Source: Acuticoccus sp051016205
Lineage (GTDB): Bacteria; Pseudomonadota; Alphaproteobacteria; Rhizobiales; Amorphaceae
DNA length: 64,000 bases
Assembly (NCBI GenBank): GCA_051016205.1
Contig: CP136534.1
Span: forward strand, 3,286,001-3,350,000
Reading direction: 5' to 3'
Position numbers and translations under genes: made by a program. The stretch's first letter is position 1, and the number at the start of each line of letters is the position of its first letter. Positions 24,614 to 33,524 of this stretch are shown piece after piece. The notes beneath the pieces are model-generated. The model was not told the DNA's origin, did not search any database, and saw nothing but the letters and a program-made list of their open reading frames with translations.

Positions 24614-26659
24614 ATGACCTCCCGTTACCGCCTCGGCATCGACGTAGGCGGCACGTTCACCGACTTCGTTCTGGCGAGCCACGACGGCGCCACCTTCGCC
24701 TTCCACAAGGAGGCGAGCGTGCCAGGCGACCCCTCGCGCGCCGTCGAGGCTGGCACGCAGCACCTGATTGCCTCTCTCGGCATCGCGCCTGAGGACATCG
24801 AGCTCGTGGTGCATGGGACCACCCTTGCCCTCAACGCCATCATCCAGACCCGCGGCGCACGCGTTGCCCTCGTGGTCTCGCGCGGCAACCGCGACGTGAT
24901 GGAAATCGCCCGGGCCAGAATGCCCAATTCCTACGATTTCACCGCCGGTCGGGAGACCCCTCTCATCCCGCGCGAATCGGTGTTCGAGGTTTCCGCCCGC
25001 GGCCTTTCGGACGGTAGCATCCTCACGGAAGCGGACCCCGAGGAGCTAATAGACGTCGCTGAACAGATCGCCGCCACGGGCCATGAGGCGGTGGCAGTGA
25101 TGCTCCTCAACTCCTATCGCGATGGCGCACTGGAACGGCGCGTCGCCAAAGGGCTCGGCAAGGCGTTGCCAGAGATCCCGGTGGTGGCATCGTGCGATAT
25201 CTGGCCGGAAATGCGCGAGTACGAGCGCGCGCTGGTGACGGCCATCAACGCCTACGTCCACCCCTTGATGGCCGCCTACTTCGCCAAGCTTGAGGCGCGG
25301 TTTGACGGGCTGGGGGTGAAGGCGCCCATCTACATCACCGCCAACAATGGGGGGACCGTATCGCTCGCAACGGCGCGTGAGCGGCCTGTGGACACCATTT
25401 TGTCGGGCCCTGCGTCGGGCGTTCTGGCGGCAACGCGGGTGGCAGGGGCGCACACTGCGCTCATCACCTTCGACATGGGCGGCACCAGCACCGACATTTC
25501 CATCAGCCAGGATGGTGCGCTGGAGTTCACCCACGCCACCCATATCGGCGACTACCCTTTGATGCTGCCTGTGGTGAACGTCAGCGCCATCGGTGCCGGT
25601 GGTGGCTCCATCGTCTGGTTCGACCCCCAAGGATTGCTGAAGGTGGGGCCTGATAGCGCAGGCGCCGACCCTGGCCCTGTCGCGTACGGCCGCGGCGGGA
25701 CAGAAGCCACCATGACCGACTGCTACCTCACCCTCGGCTACCTGGATCCCACCCGCTTCAACGACGGCAAGATGCCCCTTGATGCAGCAGCTGCAAGGGA
25801 CGCGCTTTCAGGCGTGGCGAAGGCCATCGGACTGCAGGATGCCGTTGCGGCCGCAGCCGCTGCCGTACGGGTCGCCACTGCGAAAATGGCAACGGAGCTG
25901 CGCAAGCTCCTGGCGCAAAAGGGGCTCGACCCGCGCGGCTTCGTGCTGGTAGCTTATGGCGGGGCTGGGCCCACCCACGCGAACCTTCTGGCCGAGGAGG
26001 CGATGCTCGACGCGGTTCTCGTGCCGCGCCTTCCTGGCACCTTTTGTGCCCTTGGCGCCATCCTTGCAGATGTGCGGCGGGACTATGTGCGTCCCGCCCG
26101 TCGCATGATCGACCGTGCCGGCAAAGGCTGGGATGAGATCGCCGCAATCCTTAAAGAGATGGAGGCGGACGCCAGGGGATGGGTGGCACACGAGGGTGAC
26201 ATCATCGGCCGGCACGAGCTGCGCCTCACCGCCGACATGCGCTACCCAGCACAGGCGTTCGAGTTGTCCATCGCCGCGCCTGACGACCTCGCGGCAGTGA
26301 CGGCCGCGGATCTCATCGACCGCTTCAATGATGAGCACCAAAGGCTTTACGGCTTCGTGGAGAGCGAGTCGGACCTTCAGATCACCAACCTGCGCCTTGC
26401 CGTTGTGGGGAAACTGGCGGCGCTGTCGCTCACAAGCGGCGAGGGGGCGACGCTGCCTGAGCCCACAGGCATGCGTCGGGTCTTCCATGACGATTGGCGG
26501 GACGTTCCCGTCTACCGCCGCGCCGACCTCAACGAAGGGGCCGCGCTCGACGGGCCCGCCATTGTCGAGCAGCCCGATTCCACCGTCTTCATCCTGCCTG
26601 GCTGGCGTGCGACGGGCGATGCCCTCGGCAACCTCCTGTTGAAGCGGATGGCGGGGTGA
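24614..26659 (+). CDS. hyuA: Hydantoinase/oxoprolinase family subunit A (first copy)
   Basis: An ATP-using subunit of a cyclic-amide (hydantoin, 5-oxoproline) hydrolase or related carboxylase. The ASKHA-type fold is marked by LGIDVGGTFTDFVLAS at residues 6-21. HGTTLALNAIIQTRGARVAL, FDMGGTSTDISI and VAYGGAGPTHANLLAEE follow, in the order of the HyuA family. Length is 681 residues. I place the start at ATG 24614; the frame upstream shows no homology and runs out of the repeat-rich region. Its stop overlaps the hyuB start. The exact substrate cannot be deduced: family members act on 5-oxoproline, N-methylhydantoin or acetone. Confidence 0.9.
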   Translation: MTSRYRLGIDVGGTFTDFVLASHDGATFAFHKEASVPGDPSRAVEAGTQHLIASLGIAPEDIELVVHGTTLALNAIIQTRGARVALVVSRGNRDVMEIARARMPNSYDFTAGRETPLIPRESVFEVSARGLSDGSILTEADPEELIDVAEQIAATGHEAVAVMLLNSYRDGALERRVAKGLGKALPEIPVVASCDIWPEMREYERALVTAINAYVHPLMAAYFAKLEARFDGLGVKAPIYITANNGGTVSLATARERPVDTILSGPASGVLAATRVAGAHTALITFDMGGTSTDISISQDGALEFTHATHIGDYPLMLPVVNVSAIGAGGGSIVWFDPQGLLKVGPDSAGADPGPVAYGRGGTEATMTDCYLTLGYLDPTRFNDGKMPLDAAAARDALSGVAKAIGLQDAVAAAAAAVRVATAKMATELRKLLAQKGLDPRGFVLVAYGGAGPTHANLLAEEAMLDAVLVPRLPGTFCALGAILADVRRDYVRPARRMIDRAGKGWDEIAAILKEMEADARGWVAHEGDIIGRHELRLTADMRYPAQAFELSIAAPDDLAAVTAADLIDRFNDEHQRLYGFVESESDLQITNLRLAVVGKLAALSLTSGEGATLPEPTGMRRVFHDDWRDVPVYRRADLNEGAALDGPAIVEQPDSTVFILPGWRATGDALGNLLLKRMAG

Positions 26660-28653
26660 TGACGCTCGACCCCATTCTCCTTGAGATCATCAAGACACAG
26701 GTTCAGGCGGTCGCTGACGAGATGGCCATCGCGCTCGCCCGCACCGCCCGCTCCACCTACGTGAAGGACGCGGCCGACTTTGCCACCGCCCTTGCCGATG
26801 CCAACGGGAAGTTCTTCGCCTATCCCGCCGCCATGGGTGTGTCGGGGTTCTTGGATCTTGATTGCGGCGTGGCGATCAGGGCCATCGGGGCGCTCGACCC
26901 TGGCGACATCATCATCACCAACCACCCTTATCGCACCGGTGGCCTGTCCACCCACATGCCTGATCTTCAGCTCATCAAGCCCGTGTTCCACGAGGGTGAC
27001 ATCGTCTGTTACGCGTGGGACTTCATCCATTCGGCGGACATTGGCGGTGGTGTCCCGTCGTCCATTTCGCCGCGCTTTACAGAGCTCTTTCAGGAGGGGC
27101 TGCAGATCCCGCCCATCAAGCTCATGAAGCGGGGCGAGATCAACGGCGATTTCCTGGCCCTTTACCGCGCCAACTGCCGTGTGCCGGACCTGAATCTCGG
27201 CGACATCAAAGCGATGATTGCAGCGCTCGGCGTCGGCGAGCGCCGCGTGGCGGAGCTTATCGAGCGCCACGGCCTGGACGTTTTCCTCGCGGCTCAAAGC
27301 GATCTCGTGGCCTATGCAAGGACTAAGGCGCGGGCCGTGCAAAGGCGCATCCCCGACGGCACGTACACCTTCTGGGACTACATGGACGATGACTATGTGA
27401 GCGCCGTTCCCATCCGCATTCGCTGTACGCTGACGGTCGAAGATGGTGCTGTGCATCTGGACTTCACTGGCTCAGACCCGCAGGTGCTGTCGGCCTACAA
27501 TGTGCCGACCGGCGGGCTGAGGCACCCCTGGCTGACCTTGAAGCTGATGCACCTTGTGGGGAGCCTGGATCCCACAGTCCCCCTCAATTACGGCCTGTTT
27601 GAAGACATCACCGTTGAGGCGCCCAAGGGCACAATCCTCAATCCTGAGTTTCCTGCAGCCGTCGGCGTGCGGCACGCAACGGCCATCCGCATCAACGATG
27701 CGGTGATCGGTGCCATTGCGACCGCCGTTCCAGACCTGATGCCTGCGCCCTCTGGCGGCACGGTGGTCCCTCTCGTTGTGGCCGAGCAGGACGAGACCAC
27801 GGGCACGCGCAACGTCATGGTCATTCAGTCGCTTGTGGGCGGGACAGGGGCGCGCAAGGGCGGCGATGGCGTTGATGGGCGCGATAGCGGCCTTGCCAAC
27901 CTTTACAACACGCCGCTGGAGCGCACGGAGGCCGATGCTGGCGTCATCGTGGAGGCCTACGCGCTGCGCCCCGATAGCGGCGGCGCAGGCACCTGGCGCG
28001 GCGGCACAGGGCTCGACATGACGGTGAGGATCTTGCGCCAAGGCACCGCCATCCTCGGCCGCGGGCTTGAGCGATTCGTCTTCCGGCCGTGGGGTGTCGC
28101 CGGCGGTGGCCCTGGCGCGCCCTGCCGCGTGATCTTGAACCGTGGCACGCCGGGCGAGCGAGACCTTGGCAAGATCGACATGTTCGTTGCCGAGGAAGGC
28201 GATGCGGTGACCATCCTCACCGCAGGAGGCGGTGGCTATGGCGACCCCTTCGCTCGCCCCATCCACAAGGTGCTGCGCGATGTGCGGGCAGGCTTCGTCT
28301 CCGCACAGTCGGCGGAATGGGACTACGGGGTCCTCGTCAACGACGGCACGGTGGACGAGGCGGCGACGGCCTCCTTGCGCGCATCACGGCCGCTGAGGAC
28401 TGAAGGGTTTGGCTTCGGACCCGAGCGGGACGCCTGGGACACCGTTTTCGACGATGAGGCCATGAACGCGCTGGTGACAAGGCTTCTCGCGCTTCCCGCC
28501 ACGGCGCGGGCCGCCACGCGGCGCCGGCTGATGGATGAGATGATCCCTGGTCTGTCCGACAAATCCGGCCCGCCGCTCGTGGAGCGCATCGCAGCCTCCG
28601 ACAACCCCACGCAGCGCCTGCGGGCCGCCATCGACGCCCTTGGCGGCGCTTAG
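26659..28653 (+). CDS. hyuB: Hydantoinase/oxoprolinase family subunit B (first copy)
   Basis: The partner subunit of HyuA, 664 residues. It begins MTLDPILLEIIKTQVQAVADEM, shows the family segments TARSTYVKDAADFATALAD, TNHPYRTGGLSTHMPDLQL and FIHSADIGGGVPSS, and ends with the glycine-rich TAGGGGYGDPFARP near residue 530. ATG 26659 overlaps the hyuA stop (TGATG). No transporter gene accompanies this copy, unlike the second copy at 55.4-59.5 kb. The next gene is convergent, with its stop at 28666. Confidence 0.9.
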   Translation: MTLDPILLEIIKTQVQAVADEMAIALARTARSTYVKDAADFATALADANGKFFAYPAAMGVSGFLDLDCGVAIRAIGALDPGDIIITNHPYRTGGLSTHMPDLQLIKPVFHEGDIVCYAWDFIHSADIGGGVPSSISPRFTELFQEGLQIPPIKLMKRGEINGDFLALYRANCRVPDLNLGDIKAMIAALGVGERRVAELIERHGLDVFLAAQSDLVAYARTKARAVQRRIPDGTYTFWDYMDDDYVSAVPIRIRCTLTVEDGAVHLDFTGSDPQVLSAYNVPTGGLRHPWLTLKLMHLVGSLDPTVPLNYGLFEDITVEAPKGTILNPEFPAAVGVRHATAIRINDAVIGAIATAVPDLMPAPSGGTVVPLVVAEQDETTGTRNVMVIQSLVGGTGARKGGDGVDGRDSGLANLYNTPLERTEADAGVIVEAYALRPDSGGAGTWRGGTGLDMTVRILRQGTAILGRGLERFVFRPWGVAGGGPGAPCRVILNRGTPGERDLGKIDMFVAEEGDAVTILTAGGGGYGDPFARPIHKVLRDVRAGFVSAQSAEWDYGVLVNDGTVDEAATASLRASRPLRTEGFGFGPERDAWDTVFDDEAMNALVTRLLALPATARAATRRRLMDEMIPGLSDKSGPPLVERIAASDNPTQRLRAAIDALGGA

Positions 28654-28665
28654 AGCAGTATCGGC

Positions 28666-29385
28666 TCAGACGGAGCGGTCAGGCCCATTGGAAAGCTGCG
28701 CGAGGTGGGTGGCGACAGCAAGGGAGGACGCGTCGAACGGCGCGCCCACCTTGTGCGTCAGATGGCGCCTGTGGAAGGCGTCGATGGTGGCTTGGGTGAG
28801 ATCGTCCATCCCATCCCCGTCCGACACGCCATAGCCGCATTGTCGCAACACGGCCTTGAGGGCGGCAAGGTCGCAGGGGCCGTGGGCAGAGGCAGCCACC
28901 TCAGATGGCACCAGGAGGGCATGGCCCTTGTTCGCAAGGCGATGCCAGGGGAAGCGCTCGCCAGGGTCGATCTTACGCAGCGGCGCGATGTCGGAATGGG
29001 CGACGACGTTCTTCAAAGGGATGGTCCAGCGACTGCGGATCCCATCCATCAGCGCCAGGAGAGCATCGATCTGTGGGGCGGCGAAATCGGGCGCCACCTC
29101 GGTGTGGCCGATGTTGTGAAGTTCGATCCCTATGGAGCGGTTGTTGTTGTCGATGATGCCGTTCCACACGCTGACCCCTGCGTGCCAGGCGCGCCTGCCT
29201 TCATCCACCATGGACACCAGCGCGCCGTCTTCGTCGATGAGGTAATGGGCGGAGACTTTGGAGGCAGGGTTACACAGCCAATCCACGGCCGCAGCAGCGC
29301 TTTTCATGCCCGTGTAGTGGATCACCACCATGTCCGGCGGGCCCGTGCGCGCATTGTGGTTGGGCGAAACGCGGCGTTCCATCAC
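28666..29385 (-). CDS. N-acetylmuramoyl-L-alanine amidase, AmpD/AmiD type
   Basis: A zinc amidase that cleaves the MurNAc-L-Ala bond during peptidoglycan turnover or recycling. The amidase_2 domain (residues about 15-150) has VVIHYTG with ligand His23, then VVAHSDIAPLRKIDPGERFPWH with His130 and Asp140, matching the AmpD zinc triad. A second region (about 172-225, DLAALKAVLRQCGYGV) looks like a peptidoglycan-binding domain, which points to the AmiD branch. I see no signal peptide, so it is probably cytosolic. Its start overlaps the stop of the TerB-DnaJ gene by 4 bases. Confidence 0.9.
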   Translation of the reverse strand: MMERRVSPNHNARTGPPDMVVIHYTGMKSAAAAVDWLCNPASKVSAHYLIDEDGALVSMVDEGRRAWHAGVSVWNGIIDNNNRSIGIELHNIGHTEVAPDFAAPQIDALLALMDGIRSRWTIPLKNVVAHSDIAPLRKIDPGERFPWHRLANKGHALLVPSEVAASAHGPCDLAALKAVLRQCGYGVSDGDGMDDLTQATIDAFHRRHLTHKVGAPFDASSLAVATHLAQLSNGPDRSV

Positions 29386-30065
29386 TGGCGCTTTTGAATG
29401 GCCTCATAGGCGGTGTTAATGGCGGCAAGGCGTTCGGTGGCGATCTTGATGAACTCAGGCGGCACACCCCGCGCGATCAGCCTGTCAGGATGGTGCTCTG
29501 CCACAAGGCTGCGATAGCGCTGGCGCACGGTGGTCATGTCGGCGTCTTCGCCAAGGCCGAGCACGGCATAAGGGTCGCCGTCGGGCGCCACATGACGCGC
29601 CTTCACCCGGCCGAAACGCACGGGGTCGAGCTCGAAAATTTCCGCCACACGTTCAAGGAACGCCAGTTCCGACTCGTGGATGACACCGTCAGCGGCGGCG
29701 ATGTGGAACAAGATGTCCAAAATGTCTTCGCGCAGCGCATCGTCATCCGGGAAAAGGCGTGCGATTTTATGGGCGTAGGCCTCAAACCCCGACACGTCCC
29801 TTTGGGCAAGATCGAACAGGCGCCGGATGGGGCGCTTGGCATCTTCAGGCACGTCGAAACGGTTCCAGAAGCTTGCAGCCTCGCTCATGGTGACGACGCC
29901 GTCCGCCCGGGCCATTTTTGCCGCGAGGGCAACGATTGCCATGGAAAAGGCCGCTTGCCGGCTTTCCTCGCCGCCGCCGGTGGCGCCTTTGATGCGGTCG
30001 AACACGTCCGCCCCCGCAGCCCCCACCGAGTGCACCATGTTTCCAAGGGTTTGCCAGACGGACAT
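29382..30065 (-). CDS. TerB-DnaJ domain protein (DjlA-like)
   Basis: A co-chaperone-like protein of 227 residues. A TerB-like helical domain (about residues 30-140; AALAAKMARADGVVTMSEAASF, IAAADGVIHESELAFLERV) precedes a C-terminal J domain (about 162-227) with DPYAVLGLGEDADMTTVRQR and the HPD motif in AEHHPDRLI. Unlike E. coli DjlA it has no N-terminal transmembrane helix. ATG 30065 gives the natural N-terminus MSVWQTLGNMVHS. The hydrolase gene upstream ends one base before this start, so the three minus-strand genes form an operon. Confidence 0.9.
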   Translation of the reverse strand: MSVWQTLGNMVHSVGAAGADVFDRIKGATGGGEESRQAAFSMAIVALAAKMARADGVVTMSEAASFWNRFDVPEDAKRPIRRLFDLAQRDVSGFEAYAHKIARLFPDDDALREDILDILFHIAAADGVIHESELAFLERVAEIFELDPVRFGRVKARHVAPDGDPYAVLGLGEDADMTTVRQRYRSLVAEHHPDRLIARGVPPEFIKIATERLAAINTAYEAIQKRQ

Positions 30066-30066
30066 A

Positions 30067-32730
30067 TCAGCGCCGCTTCGTTTGATTTTTGCCGGGTTTG
30101 GCGCGCTTGATGGGTCGCGCCGTAGTATGAACGCCTCGGGAACGGTCGATTTGGCGCACCCCCTCACCAAGGGGCGCTGCGGGGGCGCTTGGCTGGGCCG
30201 GCGGCGCCTGAGGCGTGGGTGGGGGCGGCACAATCTCATCGCGCCGGTCGCTGGCTTTAAGGGGCGCGAACGGGTCGCTTTCCACAGGCTGCGGCGCTGC
30301 CACGTCCTCACCCATCAGGAAGACGCCGGCGAGCATGCTCTCCTCCAGCCTCGGCTCTTTGCCTTCAGGCTCTGGCATGGGGGCATGTGCGGGCCTCACG
30401 GCATCGCCAGGCTGCCCTTCACGCGCCTCAGCGGCAACCGGTTCCACTCGGATTGGGGCGGGCGTCTCGCTGGCGTGTTTTGCGGCAAAGCCCGCTGCAT
30501 CCACGGCGCTGCCCTCGCCGGTGTCCGCATTGAAGATGAGGGGCGTTGACGCCGTCTCCGGTTCCTTGCGCTTTTCCGGCGGAGGGGGCGCCTGCACCGG
30601 CTCCACGGCCCCTGGCGTTGGCGCTGGCGGCGCATCCGTAGGCTTGGTGGCGATGGCTAGCGTAGGTTCAGGCGCTTGAAGCGGCGCTTCTGGGGATTCG
30701 GGCGTTGCCGCGGGCACAGGCTGAGGATGCGGCGAAGGCTGAGGGTCCAGCTTGGGAGCCGGGGCAACATCGGGTTGCCGGGCCGGCTCTGGCTCCGGCG
30801 TCGAGACCGGTTCAGCAATGGCTCTGGATGCCTGCGTCAGTTCCGCTTCATCCGCGGCCTCTGGCTCCGGCTCCGGCTCTGGCTCCGGCTTGGCTGCTGC
30901 CGCCTCTGCGGTCGCTGACTTCGGTTCCGGAATTGCTTCCGAGTCTGGGGCCGGTTCGGATGTTCGACCAGGTTTCGGTGCGGCGGCCGGTGCCGGTTCT
31001 TGGCGCTCGGCGGCAGGCTCCGGTTCTGGCGGACGTTCAGGCTCTGGCGCGGCGTCCGATCTTACCTCTGCTTGGGAGAGCGACGGCGGTTCGGGTGCAG
31101 CGGCCGGCTGTGGCTCCGGCATCGGTTCTGGGTCCGGCACTTCCAGCCGATCGGGCGGTGTGGCGGGCGCGTCTTCGACCGCGTCGGTGAGCGGTTCTCG
31201 CGTCTTGTCTGACGGGGCGGCAGGAGCGTCCGCCTCGCTGGCCATTTCTTCGGTTGGCGCGATCGGGGGGACGGGCGTTACCGACGAAGGCGTTGCGGTC
31301 GCGTCAACGGCCTCTCGGAACACCGCCTCAGGCTGAGTTGCAGGAGGCTCTGGAACGGGTGCGGCCGTGGTCGCCGTGGGCGGCTCCTGCGGCTTTGCGT
31401 CCGGTTCCTTGAGCGCGCTCCTGCGGCGGTTGAGGCGCTTGCGCAGGCGCTCGGTGCGCTTTTGTCGGCGCAGCACGGCCTTGCTGGCAGTCTCGGGCTC
31501 AGGCTCTTCGGAATCTGCCTGCGGTGAAGCCGCGTCCGCGACAGGCTCAGGCGTCGGGACAGCCTCTTGTGGGGGCGGGGAGTCGACCGGAGGAGCCGGT
31601 ACGGGCGCCACCTCCGGCTGCGCAGGCTGGGGCGTCGTGGCAGCCAACGGTTCGGCTGCCACCGGCGCGATTGCCGGGGGTGGCGTGGGCACAATTGTCT
31701 CGGCCGGTTCGACCGGGGCGGGCGCAGCCTCTTGCGTAGCGGCCTCGGCGGCAGGGCTAAAGCGCAAGGGACGGGAGAGGCGCGTGGGCTTGCGGTGGGC
31801 AAGGCGCGCCGGCGCATCCATGATGAAGGTCTCGAACGCGGCAAAGAACAGATTGCGCAGTTCGTCCCGTTCGATGAGGAGCTGGTGCTCTGCGTCGGGC
31901 ACCAGGATGTACCCGCCGCCGGGCACGGACTTGGCAAACCTGTCGATGGCAGGCGTTGATACAATGCCGTCGCGCGCACTCGCCATAAACAGCGTTGGAA
32001 TGGCAAGGGGCCTGCCCATGGTGCGCTCAAGCCGCGTCATGGCTTTGAGCGCGGCGTGAACCCAGCCGATGGTGGGAGCCCCGGTCATCAGATGAGGGTT
32101 CGCCTCGCTGATGGCCACGAGCGTTGCATAGCGCTCAGGGTCGGAAGTGAGGGGGTTGCCTGCAAATTGGGACGGACCCTTGATCTTCTTGCTCGCCACC
32201 TTTTTGCCGAGCCCGATCAGCCGCATCAGCCCTGTCACAATCCGTGCATGGCGTGCCGACATGGGCAGCTTCGCCACCTGGATCAGCGGCGCCAGGACGA
32301 TCATCCGCTCCACATCCTTTTCAAGGACGGGGGCGGCCAGAAGGGCGGCCAGCGCTCCTGCGGAATGGGCAACGATGTGGAACGGTCGGGGCAGCCCGAT
32401 TTGCGCGCCGTAGCGGGTGACGGCAATCAGGTCGTCGCAATACTGGGTGTAGCGGTCCACATGGCCGCCTTCGCGGGTCTTGCGGGCGGAGGCGCCTTGG
32501 CCGCGAAAATCGAACGTGATGACGGCATAGCCGCGCTGGCGCAGGTCAGCGATGGCCTCGGCATAAACCTCGATGAACTCGGCACGGCCTTGGACGAGGA
32601 CAATGGTGCCGCGCGCCTCACCCTCGCCATCGGCCGGCCAGTGCGCCACGCGCAACGCCGCGCCGGCATGGAGCGTGCCAACGGTGCCGCCGAGATCGGT
32701 GGACCCCCATGTCGCTCCGGTCACGCCCAC
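30067..32730 (-). CDS. Alpha/beta hydrolase (monoacylglycerol-lipase type) with a very long low-complexity tail
   Basis: Residues 1-310 form a lysophospholipase/monoacylglycerol-lipase-like hydrolase. The nucleophile elbow is AHSAG with Ser123, the acid Asp254 lies in SARDGIVS, and His282 is in DAEHQLLIE. After a basic link (RLAHRKPTRLSRP) there follow about 560 residues made almost only of Pro, Ala, Glu, Thr and Val, with PEPE runs and a short Arg/Lys patch (RRQKRTERLRKRLNRRR, about residues 420-440). Typical family members have 300-340 residues. The frame has no stop throughout, so the tail is probably real and disordered. The C-terminus is basic (RAKPGKNQTKRR). Substrate unknown. First gene of a minus-strand operon with the TerB-DnaJ and amidase genes. 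Confidence 0.82.
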   Translation of the reverse strand: MGVTGATWGSTDLGGTVGTLHAGAALRVAHWPADGEGEARGTIVLVQGRAEFIEVYAEAIADLRQRGYAVITFDFRGQGASARKTREGGHVDRYTQYCDDLIAVTRYGAQIGLPRPFHIVAHSAGALAALLAAPVLEKDVERMIVLAPLIQVAKLPMSARHARIVTGLMRLIGLGKKVASKKIKGPSQFAGNPLTSDPERYATLVAISEANPHLMTGAPTIGWVHAALKAMTRLERTMGRPLAIPTLFMASARDGIVSTPAIDRFAKSVPGGGYILVPDAEHQLLIERDELRNLFFAAFETFIMDAPARLAHRKPTRLSRPLRFSPAAEAATQEAAPAPVEPAETIVPTPPPAIAPVAAEPLAATTPQPAQPEVAPVPAPPVDSPPPQEAVPTPEPVADAASPQADSEEPEPETASKAVLRRQKRTERLRKRLNRRRSALKEPDAKPQEPPTATTAAPVPEPPATQPEAVFREAVDATATPSSVTPVPPIAPTEEMASEADAPAAPSDKTREPLTDAVEDAPATPPDRLEVPDPEPMPEPQPAAAPEPPSLSQAEVRSDAAPEPERPPEPEPAAERQEPAPAAAPKPGRTSEPAPDSEAIPEPKSATAEAAAAKPEPEPEPEPEAADEAELTQASRAIAEPVSTPEPEPARQPDVAPAPKLDPQPSPHPQPVPAATPESPEAPLQAPEPTLAIATKPTDAPPAPTPGAVEPVQAPPPPEKRKEPETASTPLIFNADTGEGSAVDAAGFAAKHASETPAPIRVEPVAAEAREGQPGDAVRPAHAPMPEPEGKEPRLEESMLAGVFLMGEDVAAPQPVESDPFAPLKASDRRDEIVPPPPTPQAPPAQPSAPAAPLGEGVRQIDRSRGVHTTARPIKRAKPGKNQTKRR

Positions 32731-32744
32731 TCCAGTAATCAGAT

Positions 32745-32769
32745 CTTGAAAGCCAAACCAGCCTTAACC
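32745..32769 (+). promoter_or_regulatory. Possible heat-shock promoter of hsp20
   Basis: CTTGAA at 32745-32750, followed about 11 bases later by CCTTAA, resembles an alphaproteobacterial sigma-32 promoter (CTTGAA-type -35). The -10 match is weak. It lies about 120 bases before the hsp20 start in the divergent region. Confidence 0.3.
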
Positions 32770-32873
32770 ACTTCAGGGATGCGGTCGCCAATGACGGGGC
32801 CGCACCTTCGATCCGGGCATCTGGCCAGATGGCAGTTCGCCCAAACCGTTGCTTCTCATGGAGGACGACTATG
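32760..32873 (+). promoter_or_regulatory. ROSE-like RNA thermometer in the hsp20 leader
   Basis: The leader ends in TTGCT (32849-32853), then TCTCAT, then GGAGGA (32860-32865), 5 bases before the ATG. TTCTC can pair with GAGGA across ATG, and the TTGCT upstream of the Shine-Dalgarno is the hallmark of ROSE elements found before hsp20 genes in Hyphomicrobiales. Upstream hairpins exist: TGCGG...CCGCA around 32780-32804 and the palindrome CATCTGGCCAGATG starting at 32819. At low temperature the ribosome-binding site would be hidden. Confidence 0.5.
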
Positions 32874-33326
32874 CGTCAATTCGATCTGACCCCCTTGTAC
32901 CGTTCCACCGTCGGTTTTGACCGTCTTTTCAATCTTCTCGACAACTCGGCCGGCGTGAATCAGTCACCGAGCTATCCGCCCTACAACATTGAGCGGGTGT
33001 CTGAGGACGAGTATCGCATCACCATGGCCGTGGCCGGCTTCACCGAAGCCGAGCTGAACGTCGAGGTGAAAGAGAACACCCTCACGGTCACCGGCGAAAA
33101 GGGCGAGACCGAGGCCAACGACGAGAACATCCTTTATCGTGGCATTGCCTCGCGCGCTTTCGAGCGTCGTTTCCAGCTTGCCGATCATATGGTTGTGACA
33201 GGCGCTAGCTTGGACCATGGATTGCTCCATGTACTGCTGCGCCGTGAAGTGCCCGAGGCCATGAAGCCGCGCACCATTGCCATAGCCAATGGCGGCGCAC
33301 CCACGCTGGACGCCAAAACGGCCTAA
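32871..33326 (+). CDS. Small heat-shock protein Hsp20 (IbpA type)
   Basis: An ATP-independent chaperone that holds unfolding proteins, 151 residues. N-terminal MRQFDLTPLYRSTVGFDRLF and PPYNIERVSEDEYRITMAVAGF are class A rhizobial Hsp20 signatures. The alpha-crystallin domain runs from about residue 38 to 130 and includes ERRFQLADHMVVTGASLDHGLL. ATG 32871 follows GGAGG by 6 bases. Regulation is probably by temperature through the ROSE-like leader. A strong terminator follows. Confidence 0.95.
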   Translation: MRQFDLTPLYRSTVGFDRLFNLLDNSAGVNQSPSYPPYNIERVSEDEYRITMAVAGFTEAELNVEVKENTLTVTGEKGETEANDENILYRGIASRAFERRFQLADHMVVTGASLDHGLLHVLLRREVPEAMKPRTIAIANGGAPTLDAKTA

Positions 33327-33391
33327 TCCACGACCCATCACGAATACGACGTAGCCAGCCAATATGGTAACGCGTCTGGCGGCGCGTTAGG

Positions 33392-33428
33392 GAAGGGCGT
33401 TTCGGGCAACCGAAACGCCCTTCTTCCT
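33392..33428 (+). terminator. Intrinsic terminator after hsp20
   Basis: Perfect 14-bp stem: GAAGGGCGTTTCGG (33392-33405) and CCGAAACGCCCTTC (33410-33423) with loop GCAA, followed by a pyrimidine-rich TTCCTTCT. It lies about 65 bases after hsp20. Confidence 0.85.
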
Positions 33429-33524
33429 TCTGTGGCTGTTGATGGCTCGCCCATCGCAGCGCCCGCGCAGGCGGGTTTCTCGACCCCTTGCACGGGGCCG
33501 ACAGCAGCGGCCGAATCGTGATCC

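Noticed and set aside
30705..31336. Plus-strand Gly/Ser-rich frames opposite the hydrolase tail
   Set aside because: They arise from the repetitive Pro/Glu/Ala codons of the minus-strand gene. The minus-strand frame is continuous with a recognised enzyme domain, the plus-strand ones are not.
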